Part shown: one piece after another, positions 43,271 to 53,900 of the stretch
Numbering within the stretch: position 1 is the first letter of the stretch
Layout: each line of letters begins with the position of its first letter
Assembly (NCBI RefSeq): GCF_000934685.1
Contig: NZ_JYNQ01000001.1
Coordinates: 2,840,501-2,904,500, forward strand
Reading direction: 5' to 3'
Length of the DNA stretch: 64,000 nucleotides
From: Lacinutrix sp. Hel_I_90
GTDB lineage: Bacteria; Bacteroidota; Bacteroidia; Flavobacteriales; Flavobacteriaceae
Notes under the pieces: model-generated
What the model was told of the DNA's origin: nothing
Seen by the model: only the letters and a program-made list of their open reading frames with translations
Database searches by the model: none
Translations under genes and position numbers: made by a program

Positions 43271-46018
43271 ATGAAGCACATTTTTACACTGTTACTTTTA
43301 GTAGTAACAACTACGGCTACTGCCCAAATTAAATTTGAAGGCGTAGTAAAAGATAGTATAGGCAATCCTTTAGAGTTTGCTAATGTTGTCGCTATTAACC
43401 AAGAATCGAAAATTTTAGAATCCTATGCCGTAACAAATGATGCTGGTCGTTATAAGTTAAATATAGGTAAGAACACGACTTATAAAATTTCAGTAAGTTA
43501 TATTGGTTTTAAAACAGCCGAAGAAACAATTGAGGTTAAGGAAGCGGACTTAAGTAAAGACTTTGTGCTTACGTTAGACAATGCATTAGATGAAGTTGAG
43601 TTGTCGTATGAAATGCCTGTAACCATAAAAGGTGATACTATTGTTTATAATGCAGACTCGTTTAAAACTGGTACCGAGCGCAAGTTGGGAGATGTTCTTA
43701 GAAATTTGCCAGGGGTTCAAATTAATACCGATGGCCAAATAGAGGTAGAAGGCAAGGTGGTTACAAAGGTGATGGTGGAAGGGAAGGATTTTTTCGATGG
43801 CGATTCTAAAATTGCAACTGAGAATATTCCAGCTGATGCAGTAGATAAAGTTCAGGTATTAAAAAATCACAGTGAAGTTGGACAACTAGGAGGTGTTACT
43901 AATAATCAAGATAATATAGCGATTAATATTAAGCTCAAAGAAGGGAAGAAGAATTTTTGGTTTGGAACGGTGACTGCTGGTGGCGGACAATCAACAAGTC
44001 AAAATTTGTATTTAGTACAGCCTAAGCTCTTTTATTATAGCCCTAAGTATAGCATCAATACCATCGGAGATTTAAATAACATTGGCGAAGTTGCTTTTTC
44101 GCGCCGTGACTATTTTAATTTTTCAGGTGGTTTTAATAACCCGAGTCAGCAAAGCGGTACCAATATTAATTTAGGTAGTAATGGATTAAATTTTGCAAAC
44201 TTAACGAATGACAGAGCAAAAGATATAAATTCAAAATTTGGTGCAGCTAATTTTAGTTATGCACCTAATAAAGCACTAGATTTTGGCGGTTTTGCTATTT
44301 TTTCAAACTCAAGAATAGAATTGCAAGAGAACAGAAGTGTTGAATATACAGATCCGGATTTTAATATTCCAGATGAAATAACCCTTGATAATACAAAGCA
44401 ATCTAGTGATTTAGGGATGCTTAAACTAACGGCTAAGTATAAACCAAATGGTGACAATCAATTAGATTATGAAGTCCTGGGAAGGGTGTCTAAAGAAAGT
44501 CAACGCAACAGTACCTTTTCTAGTGTTTTAGGAGGTGTTTTACAAAATGAAGAGACCAATCCGTATAGTGTTTATCAGGATGTTAATTATTATTATACGG
44601 CAGACGAAAACAATATTTTTGCTTTTCAGGCACAGCATAAATTGCAAGATGAAGATCCGTTTTACAATGCATTATTAGGAAATGATCCATCCAATAATGA
44701 TGATATTCCAGAAAACACGAGAGATCCTTATGATAACACAGCAGCTGGTTTAGGCTTAAATGGAGCGCAGTTAGGCTATAACGTTAATCAGGAAAAACGC
44801 GTGCAATCTAATCAGTTAGATACCAAACTCGATTACTGGAATGTATTAAACGCAAAAAGTAATATTAATTTCACCTTAGGGACTATTTTAAGTAGTCAGG
44901 ATTTTGACTCAGAAATATTTCAGTTTTTAGATAATGGTGCACGTTTTAATCCAACACCATTAGTAAACGATGGCTTAGATACGAATAATACAGCTTATCA
45001 TTTTAGCGATGTGTATTTAGGAATGCATTATCGATTTAAAACGGGTATTTTTACCATAACACCCGGTGTTTCAGCCCATGCTTATAGTTCTAAAAACACA
45101 CAATTTGGGACCGAGTTTAAAGATAATTTCTTCAGACTATTACCAGATTTTAATATGATCATGCAGTTGAAAAAGAGTGAAACATTACGATTTAATTATC
45201 GCATGCAAACGCAATTTACAGACGTTACTAATTTGGCGAAAGGCTTGGTTTTAGATAGTTATAATAGATTTTCATCTGGTAACCCTGAGTTGGAAAGCGC
45301 AATAGCCCATAATTTAAATTTAACGTATTTCAGCTTTAATATGTTCAATTATACTAACGTTGTAGGTAATGTCTCTTATACTAAAAACATAGACCGGATA
45401 AGAAGTGCTTCTCAATTTGAGCCTGGAAGTGTCATTAATTTTAGTTCGCCCTTCAATTCCAATTTTGCTGATGAAAGTGTCACCGCTTTTGGTCGGTTTG
45501 AACGTGCTTTCGGAAAGTTGAGAGCTTCAGCAAGAGGAACATTTAATTATTCAAAATTTAATCAAATAATAAATGAAAGAGTCTCAATTAATAATAATTA
45601 TACGCAAAATTATCAAATAGGTTTGCGGTCTAATTTTAAAACAGCACCTAATTTTGATGTGAAATATGATTATAGCATTAACGATAACCAACAGGGTGGT
45701 AACAGTTCTAAGTTCTATACGCATGCACCATCCATAGAAATGGATGCTTTATTATTAAAAGTGTTTACTTTTAGAACCGACTACTCGTTTAATGATTACC
45801 GAAACGAAGAAGCCTCTATTAATACTTATGAATTTTGGAATGCGTCTTTAGCGTACAGAAAAAATGAAGATAGTAAGTTCGAATATCAACTAAAAGCAAC
45901 CAATTTGCTAAACGCACAATCACAGAATAATACTAATGTTGGTAATTTTTCAGTGAGTGCAACAGAGTATTTTATTCAGCCGCGCTTTTTAACGTTTAGA
46001 GTGATTTATAGTTTGTAA
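43271..46018 (+). CDS. TonB-dependent-receptor-like outer-membrane beta-barrel protein
   Basis: A 915-residue outer-membrane protein. Signal peptide (ending TTATAQ), carboxypeptidase-regulatory-like domain at about 22-105 (GVVKDSIGNPLEFANVVAIN), plug-like region with LGDVLRNLPGVQINTDGQIE and AIATENIPADAVDKVQVL-type text, then a beta-barrel to the last residues FRVIYSL, a C-terminal hydrophobic strand. It belongs to the outer-membrane beta-barrel family seen beside GLPGLI proteins and may import or export an unknown substrate. Terminator downstream at 46102. Confidence 0.88.
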   Translation: MKHIFTLLLLVVTTTATAQIKFEGVVKDSIGNPLEFANVVAINQESKILESYAVTNDAGRYKLNIGKNTTYKISVSYIGFKTAEETIEVKEADLSKDFVLTLDNALDEVELSYEMPVTIKGDTIVYNADSFKTGTERKLGDVLRNLPGVQINTDGQIEVEGKVVTKVMVEGKDFFDGDSKIATENIPADAVDKVQVLKNHSEVGQLGGVTNNQDNIAINIKLKEGKKNFWFGTVTAGGGQSTSQNLYLVQPKLFYYSPKYSINTIGDLNNIGEVAFSRRDYFNFSGGFNNPSQQSGTNINLGSNGLNFANLTNDRAKDINSKFGAANFSYAPNKALDFGGFAIFSNSRIELQENRSVEYTDPDFNIPDEITLDNTKQSSDLGMLKLTAKYKPNGDNQLDYEVLGRVSKESQRNSTFSSVLGGVLQNEETNPYSVYQDVNYYYTADENNIFAFQAQHKLQDEDPFYNALLGNDPSNNDDIPENTRDPYDNTAAGLGLNGAQLGYNVNQEKRVQSNQLDTKLDYWNVLNAKSNINFTLGTILSSQDFDSEIFQFLDNGARFNPTPLVNDGLDTNNTAYHFSDVYLGMHYRFKTGIFTITPGVSAHAYSSKNTQFGTEFKDNFFRLLPDFNMIMQLKKSETLRFNYRMQTQFTDVTNLAKGLVLDSYNRFSSGNPELESAIAHNLNLTYFSFNMFNYTNVVGNVSYTKNIDRIRSASQFEPGSVINFSSPFNSNFADESVTAFGRFERAFGKLRASARGTFNYSKFNQIINERVSINNNYTQNYQIGLRSNFKTAPNFDVKYDYSINDNQQGGNSSKFYTHAPSIEMDALLLKVFTFRTDYSFNDYRNEEASINTYEFWNASLAYRKNEDSKFEYQLKATNLLNAQSQNNTNVGNFSVSATEYFIQPRFLTFRVIYSL

Positions 46019-46101
46019 TTAGAGTGCTACCTAAAGGTCGGGCTCTCGGTAGTCGATATAACAAATAAGTTTCGACATGACCTTCATCTCTAACGCAGAT
46101 A

Positions 46102-46130
46102 AAAACGTTCTTTAAAAAGAGCGTTTTTTT
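46102..46130 (+). terminator. Intrinsic terminator after the receptor gene
   Basis: 12-bp stem with one G-T pair (AAAACGTTCTTT with AAAGAGCGTTTT), a very short loop, and seven T. Confidence 0.85.
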
Positions 46131-46758
46131 ATTTTTATAGATGTAGGTTATTTTTTCAAAATTTTTGATGTTTGAAAAGGAGTAAATAATAGCACATAGT
46201 GTTTATCGTATTTTTACAAATTGACAGGTCTTCATGTAAAAAATATCTATACGAGTACTTATTATTGCTATTTAGTGCATAGTCACAAAGTGTTTTATTT
46301 ATCTATATTATGTGTTGAATCACTTGATTATACCAAGGTTTTGTTCTTTTTAATATGTCGAAATTCATGAATTTCGACATATTTCATTTGTTTTTTATTA
46401 TAGACTTCATTTATGTTTGCTGTGAATTTAAAGGCTATAATGTTTAAACTTTTTATATATAACAAGGGTAACATTTGTAGAAGATGAATAACAAGTGACC
46501 ATAACTATTATTTAAACGAGTAATCAAGTCGTTTGACTGAAATGTTTTGAAGATTATTAATGAATAATCGATGTTTGCGCTTTTTTTGGAATAAATATGA
46601 ATTGCTCATTAAAAATTAGGGTGTATTCATTTTAAATTTATAGAGAAGGAAAGGAAATCATGTTTTTGGAATCAAAAAAATAAGAAAGCAACGTGTTATA
46701 ATCGTTACGAGAATAAATATATAAATTTAAAAGAACTAACTAATTAATCTATTCCTCT
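46131..46758. other. Gene-free AT-rich region before the toxin locus
   Basis: No credible coding frame on either strand. Apart from the palindrome at 46352-46383 I see no promoter box with the full Bacteroidota pattern, no tRNA and no transposase remnant. As the only long gap before the cluster, it is the likely site of the cluster's promoter and of any boundary of an acquired segment. Confidence 0.6.
46352..46383. repeat. Perfect 32-bp palindrome
   Basis: The half-site AATATGTCGAAATTCA is followed at once by its exact reverse complement. There is no loop and no T-run on either side, so it is not an intrinsic terminator. It lies 376 bp before the first gene of the toxin locus and could be an operator or a recombinase site. 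Confidence 0.85.
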
Positions 46759-47886
46759 ATGAAATTAAATTTTTCAACCAGAAATTTAATATACTTTACC
46801 TGTATATTATGTACAACAATCGCTTCATCTCAAAATTTATTGAACGACGCTACTTGGACTGTCGGATCTGGTTCTGCTCCAGGTTTTGCTCAAAATGGTC
46901 CTACTATAGAAAATAGTAGAGAGTTAGGTTATAATCACATTGGAGAGCAGGTTGTACTTTGGAAAGCCTCCCCAACCTCGGATGGGGCTGCTAGTGGCGG
47001 ATGGAATACGTCTTATATAAACATAGACCATACTAAAACCTATAGATTTTCAGTGTGGCTCAAGAAAACGAATTCAAATGACGGGCACTCATACTTAGGC
47101 TGTAGAACTTCTAACAACAGTATTTTAAGATTGGACAATACAATAGACGGCAATCCTTATTTTTGGGTTGGCGACTTACCAAAACTAGACAGGTGGTATT
47201 TAATTGTTGGTTATATACATGGGAGTAATTATAGTTCTACGGTTAATCTAGGTAGAATTTATGATGGCGTCACTGGAGAAGATACGAATATAGTCGTTAA
47301 AGATTTTAAATTTAAAAATACGGCTACCAATGTGTACCACCGTTCTTATTTATACTATGATTCAAATGTTTATGATAGACAATATTTTTGTGAGCCAAGA
47401 ATTGATGGTGGTACATTTAATACTAGTACTATTATTCCAAATATTAATCAATTGCGAAGCATCAATCAAAACTCTAGAATAAAATTTGAATATGACACTG
47501 CTGGAAATCAAAAAACAAGATATTACTGTCCAAATGGGGATTGTTTTATAAGTAAAATGGCTGAGCCAGATAAAGAAGAATTCGCAAAAGAAATTAGACA
47601 GGTAGAAGACGCAATGGAGGATAATAATGCAATAGCTAAAATTGTTTTACACCCAAATCCAACAAAAGGATTAGTAACCATTAACATAGAATCAAAATTA
47701 TTATCTAAAGTAGAATTTATCAAAATATATAACGCAAACTCATCGCTTATACAAGAAGTGAAATTTAAAGATTCAAAAGGCGAATTACAGATTGATTTGT
47801 CTGGAAAGCCCACAGGTTTATATTTTGTTCACATTCATTTTAATGATGGCAGTGAAAGTGTAACCAAAAAAATAATTAAAGAGTAA
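46759..47886 (+). CDS. T9SS type A sorting-domain protein with jelly-roll-like domain and one YD motif
   Basis: A 375-residue protein. Signal peptide (about 1-25), then a beta-sandwich region (about 26-215) with NLLNDATWTVGSG, SVWLKKTNSNDGHSYLGC and NPYFWVGDLPKLDRWYLI, resembling carbohydrate-binding-type jelly rolls. Near residue 243 is FEYDTAGNQKTRYYC, a single YD (RHS-type) motif. The C-terminal ~75 residues (VLHPNPTKGLVTINIESK and GLYFVHIHFNDGSESVTKKI) are a type A sorting domain that directs export through T9SS. It starts the toxin cluster; the RHS gene begins 33 bp after its stop. Confidence 0.75.
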   Translation: MKLNFSTRNLIYFTCILCTTIASSQNLLNDATWTVGSGSAPGFAQNGPTIENSRELGYNHIGEQVVLWKASPTSDGAASGGWNTSYINIDHTKTYRFSVWLKKTNSNDGHSYLGCRTSNNSILRLDNTIDGNPYFWVGDLPKLDRWYLIVGYIHGSNYSSTVNLGRIYDGVTGEDTNIVVKDFKFKNTATNVYHRSYLYYDSNVYDRQYFCEPRIDGGTFNTSTIIPNINQLRSINQNSRIKFEYDTAGNQKTRYYCPNGDCFISKMAEPDKEEFAKEIRQVEDAMEDNNAIAKIVLHPNPTKGLVTINIESKLLSKVEFIKIYNANSSLIQEVKFKDSKGELQIDLSGKPTGLYFVHIHFNDGSESVTKKIIKE

Positions 47887-47919
47887 ACCTGTTCGTTTTT
47901 AAAATAAAATTTGAATCAA

Positions 47920-50900
47920 ATGAAAAAAATTATATCACTTTTTGCAATAGTATTTTCAGTAATTATTGGCTTTGCTCAAGATAAAGCAAAATCTAAAATG
48001 AACTCAGACAGAGATAGTTTCACGTATAAAAAAATAGATATTTTAGAAAGAAAACAGGAGAGTTTTACGCTTTCAGGAATTTCTAACAATAAAGAAACAA
48101 AAGGGAATCAAGAAATTGTAGCCAGTAAGAACTCAGATTCTGGCATTGGGGAAACTTTAGGAGAATTATCGGTTTCATCTACAGGAGCGGCAGTATATAA
48201 TCTACCTATTGCAGTTCCCGCTGGAATTAAAGGAGTAGTGCCAGATGTTTCCTTAACTTATAATAGTCAAAGAGGTAATGGAATAGTAGGATATGGTTGG
48301 AGTATTAATGGCGTCTCATCCATTGGAAGAATACCTTCAACTACTTTTCATGATGGTGAAGTAGATGAAGTAGATTTTGATAATTTAGATCGTTTTGCCT
48401 TAGATGGAAATCGTCTTGTATTAAAAAGTGGCACCTATGGCGCCAACGGAGCAGTTTATGAAACCGAAACATATTCAAATTTAAAGATAACCTCATACGG
48501 AGTATCTTCATTGGGATCTGAATACGGGCCTTCATACTTTGTTGTTAATTATCCTAATGGGTCTATTGGGTATTATGGAGCTACAAGTAATTCAAGTTCT
48601 CCAACTAAATATGCATTGACTTATTGGCAAGATCCTCAAGGGATTAGGATTAACTATGAATATGGTGGTACTAACACCTTGTATTTAAGAAAAATCAACT
48701 ATGGAGGTCTATTAAACGGATCTAGTAATAATGAGATTGAGTTTCGTTATGAACCCAGCGGTAGACCAGAGGAGGCTTACATTAAAGATAAAGTTTTTCG
48801 CTCCGCAGGTAGAATAAATACTATATTAGTAAAAAGTAATAATATTCTTTATAGGAGGTATGAGATCTCATATAATTTTAGCAAGCTTAGTTATTCAAGA
48901 GTAGCAAATATTAAAGAATTTAGTGGAGATGGAACTCTAAGTCACAGCCCTGTTTATTTTAATTACTCAAATACAGCAGAAACTGTTACGGCTGATGATA
49001 TAACAACAAATTTAGGGCTAATAAACATTAATCAGGGAAATTCGACAGTCACCTCATTAGATCTTACAGGTAATGGGAGAATGGATTTTTTCGTAACGCC
49101 GAATAGTAAAAATAAGTTTTGGCTATTTAAAGATTTAGATCCTTCAACAAATAATGTACCTTATGAAATAAATACAGGAGCATTTGAAGAGATCTTTCCT
49201 GTAAACTGGATTAATTCAAATAATAAATATTATGGTGGTCAAGGTCTAGCTGTAGTACAAGAAACAGATATCGATAATGTTAAATTTAAGGTGTATGCTA
49301 ATGGTACAGTGCAGCCCATATATCTCCAATATACAAAAACATGGAATGCACCAACATATAATTACGCTATTTCGCCTACAAAGACAGTTCGGAAGAAAAT
49401 TCCGAAAAAATATATTTCTGGCGATTTTAACGGAGATGGCTTAACAGATGTTATTGCTATTGGTAAACCATATCAAAATAGATATTGTTATTCATATGAA
49501 TGCAAGAATACTGGTGATGTGAGTAATAAAATACCTGATCTGGATCCAGATGATGATCCAGATGGAGGTACGTGTTACAGTTGTTCCAATGATTATACTG
49601 TAAACTTTAATGGTGTCTATTTTATTGATCTTAAACAAGATGTCAATTCAGGAGGCTCTGGTGCCGCTGGCTTTATGCAACAAGTCGTAAAAGATACTGA
49701 TAAGATATATACAGGAGATTTCAATGGAGATGGAAAAACAGATATCATGCATGTAACAGATGGTAAGCTTTTTGTATCTAGTTTAAATGACAGTGGCTAT
49801 TTAACTTTATTATGGCAAATCACAAATGATGCCTCAATCCAGCCAGGACAAAATCTTTTATTAGGAGATTTTAATGGTGATGGCAAAACAGATTTTATGG
49901 ATCCTGTAGGAAATGGGAGTAATAAGTTTAATACTTATATGTCTAATGGAGTTGGTTTTCATAAACAGTCCCAAAATAATACTTTTCCATTTGTTTACAG
50001 AGAGTTAACTACAAGCAATGTCTCAAATTTTCCAACAGGTTTCAGTACTACATTTAATGGTTATAATCTAGTTGCTGCCGATATTAATGGCGATGGTAGA
50101 ACAGATATTATTGATTATAGTACTATTACATCTACCAAAAACTCAAATGGTAGCCAAACGGTAAAAGTATATAAAAATAAGGGTATGCATTCCGTATCAA
50201 GTGTTAGGAGCCCGTATTTTGAATTTGGTGGTTCTGCAACGAGATCGGGAAACCTTGAAAACTACCCTATACCAGTATTTTTAAATTCAGATCAGCCAAC
50301 TAAAAGTTTAGAATTTGCATCCATAAGTAATAAATGGGTTACTAAATTCGCTTTTAATATGGATCATAGACAAGATGTGTTATTAGAATCTGTAGTCAAT
50401 AATGCAGTTACCTATAGAATAGACTATAATACTCTAGATCCGTCGCAATATAATAATACAGGTGCCAATTATAATCCAATTTACACGTCTAATTATAATG
50501 AAGACTATCCAAATATTAACGTTCAAGTCGATTCTGATACTAATGTCGTCACACTGATAAAACGAGTCTGTTCTAATACAGAAACCTTAAAGAAAGTATA
50601 TTTTTATCAAGGTGCGGTGTATAATGTTCAAGGTTTAGGCTTTTTAGGTTTTCAAGGGATGGCAGAAAGTAATTGGTATACAAATACTAGTGATATCATT
50701 TATACTGTTTCAAAATATGACCCAATGTTAAGAGGAGCTAAAATTGTAGAGTATTCAACAAATTACAATTTTTCATTTAATGAGCCTACATCTAATTACA
50801 TTATTAAAACCAATTATAATAATGCCTTCTCTTTATCTGCAACTAAAGTATTCAAATTATGGGAGACATCAATTTTAACGCAGAATGCTCTAGCGGGAAC

Positions 50901-53900
50901 AAATACGAATACTACTTTTCAATATGATAGTTATAATAATCCAACGAAAATAACAAAGAATTATCTAGGAGCTGGAACTAGTGTAGTAGATATTACTTAT
51001 GAAAATAATCTAGGAACAGACTATTACGTTGGCAGGACTATTAATGAGATCGAAACTAAAACAATAAGCGGGGAAACATTTAGTATAGAGAGGCAATACA
51101 TATATTCAGGTTATCTATTAACGGAACAGAAGACCAGAGGTAATGGGACACCTTTTGACAGAGAAACTTTTGAATATGATGTATTTGGTAACGTTACTAA
51201 AAAAAGAACAATACCTAATAATACGACACCGCGAGAGATTAATCTTGAATATGATCCTTCTGGTCGTTTTCTTTCTAAGATGATAAATGTTGAAGGATTA
51301 GAAATAAATTACGAATACAATGTTAATACTGGAAACTTAACGAAAGAGACGAATCCATTTGGACAGGAAACCAGTTATGAATACGATTCTTGGTTTAGAC
51401 CCATAAAATTAATAGACTATTTAGGTAATGAACTAACAAACAATTTCGTAGAGACCAATTATTCTTATACCGTCACAGATGTTTCCGATGATGGCAGCAG
51501 CACTATAAAAATATTTGATCCTTTAGGAAGATTAGCAACCATTAAGGAAAAAAATATACTTGGTCAGTGGGTAAGCGTTAGTTATTTATATGACAAATTC
51601 GATCGTATATGGAAAGAAAGTGAACCATATACTGGGGCATCTGCGTCTCAATGGAATGAAACAAAATACGATTTTTATGGTAGGCCAATTACGAAAACAC
51701 TGTATACCGGTAGAGTTATCAATTATTCGTATAATGGATTGTCAATGTCGGTTAACGATGGCACAAAAGTCGTAACGACTAATTTGGATGCCATGGGTAA
51801 TAAGGTTTCTGTTACAGATCCAGGTGGAACAATAAACTACACCTATTATGGTAATGGAAATTTAAAAACTTCAAACTATAATGGAGTTGTCGTATCTGTA
51901 GAACAAGATGGTTGGGGCCGAAAAAAGAAGTTAACAGACCCTTCGGCAGGTGTTTTTGAATATTCTTATAATGGTTTTGGAGAGATAATAAATGAAACCA
52001 CTCCCAAAGGTGAAACAGACTATGTATACTCTCCTGTAGGAAAACTATTAGAGAAAAATGTGTCTGGAGATCAAACAAATATGGCTATTCAATATGCCTA
52101 CGATTCAACGAGTAAGTTTCTTAACTCAGTTACTTTAAGTAATGCCGATGGAAACAATAGCACGTATAACTATACCTATGATAATTACTATAGAGTAACC
52201 AATATAGCAGAAAACAATACTTATGCTGAGTTTACCAAAGCGTTTACTTATGATAGTTTTGGGAGAATAGATACTGAAGAATACTACGCTAGATTATTAG
52301 CAAATAATACTAGTAGCATAAAGAAAATTCGAAATGTTTATCAATACGGTGAAATTAAAGCAATAAAAGATTTTGTGACCAATGAGACAATATGGAACAT
52401 AGATGCTGTTAATGCAAGAGGGCAGTTAACCTCTGCAACTATGGGGAATAATATTAAAGAACAAAACACTTACAATTCGTATGGTTATTTAACAGAGACC
52501 AAGGTTAACAAGAATGCGCTTACTGCTCCAGAAGAAATAATGAAGCTCAATTTTAATTTCGATACTCAAAAAGGGTTGTTAAATAGCAGGACCAATACTT
52601 TGTTTTCCTGGTCTGAAACTTTTGGGTACGATAATTTAGATAGATTAGTAACGTTTAATGATAATAACGGAAATAATGGGCACACCTACGATTCTCGTGG
52701 TAGAATTGTTTCAAATAATACAATAGGCGATTATAATTATACAGGCAATTCATACCAGTTAGGAAATGTTGATTTAAACAACCAAGGTGATTTATACTAT
52801 CAACAAAACAGGATGCAGGTAGTTAAATACAATGCCTTTAAAAAACCCACTGAAATCAGCGAGATTGGAAAGGAGAAAGTAGGGTTTCAATACAATGCGT
52901 TTATGGGACGCTCCCATATGTTTTATGGCGATAACCAAGACGATGTTTTACAACGTAGAAACCGTAAACATTACTCTTACGAAGGCAGTATGGAGATTAA
53001 TTTTGACACGGTTACAGATAAAACAATTTTTGTCACTTATATTGGTGGTGACGCCTATACCGCACCTGCTATATGGAGATCAGAAATACAAGGTTCATCA
53101 CCTACTAATGATTTCTATTTTTTGCACCGTGACTACTTAGGGAGTATTTTAATGATATCTGATAAAGATGGAAATGTAGAAGAAAAACGCCATTTCGATG
53201 CCTGGGGAAATATAGTTAGAGTAGCAGATGGTAATAATAATACTCTAGAAAAATTAGAGTTTATAGATCGCGGTTACACAGGTCATGAACATTTGCAAGG
53301 TGTTAGTTTAATTCACATGAACGGGCGTTTATACGACCCTAAATTAAGACGTTTTTTAGCACCAGATAATTATATTCAAGATGTCACTAATACTCAAAAC
53401 TTCAATAGGTATGGTTATGTTTTAAATAATCCACTATCTAATACGGACCCTACGGGTGAGGTTATTGAGCCGTTTTCATTTTTAGTTATTGTGGCCATAA
53501 TTGCTGTCACGGCTTCTGCGACTGTCGGTACCTATGCATTAATTAAGAATTTAAACGATCAATCCAGTGGTTCAGGATCTAGCCCTTCTAACCCTATTTC
53601 ATCTGCAAGTCAGAACAATTCTCAGGAAATCACCTCCGGGGTCACGCCATATGGTTTAGATTATAAACTAGATAAGCCTATTGGCGTATATCAGGCAATG
53701 TCTTTGCAAGCTGAAAATCAACCTATAAATGCAGCTACAGCTCAAGCGGCAGCAATTACTAGCGCTATTTTTAATAACTTATCAAACGGCAATGCTGTAG
53801 ATGGCGGTGGTGATGAAGGCATTACAGCAGGAGATGTAGTAGATACGGTTACAGATTTTATACCCATAGTTGGCAGTGCAAAAGATATTTACCAAGGCGT

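Noticed and set aside
46352-46383. Terminator reading of the palindrome
   Set aside because: No loop and no T-run on either strand.
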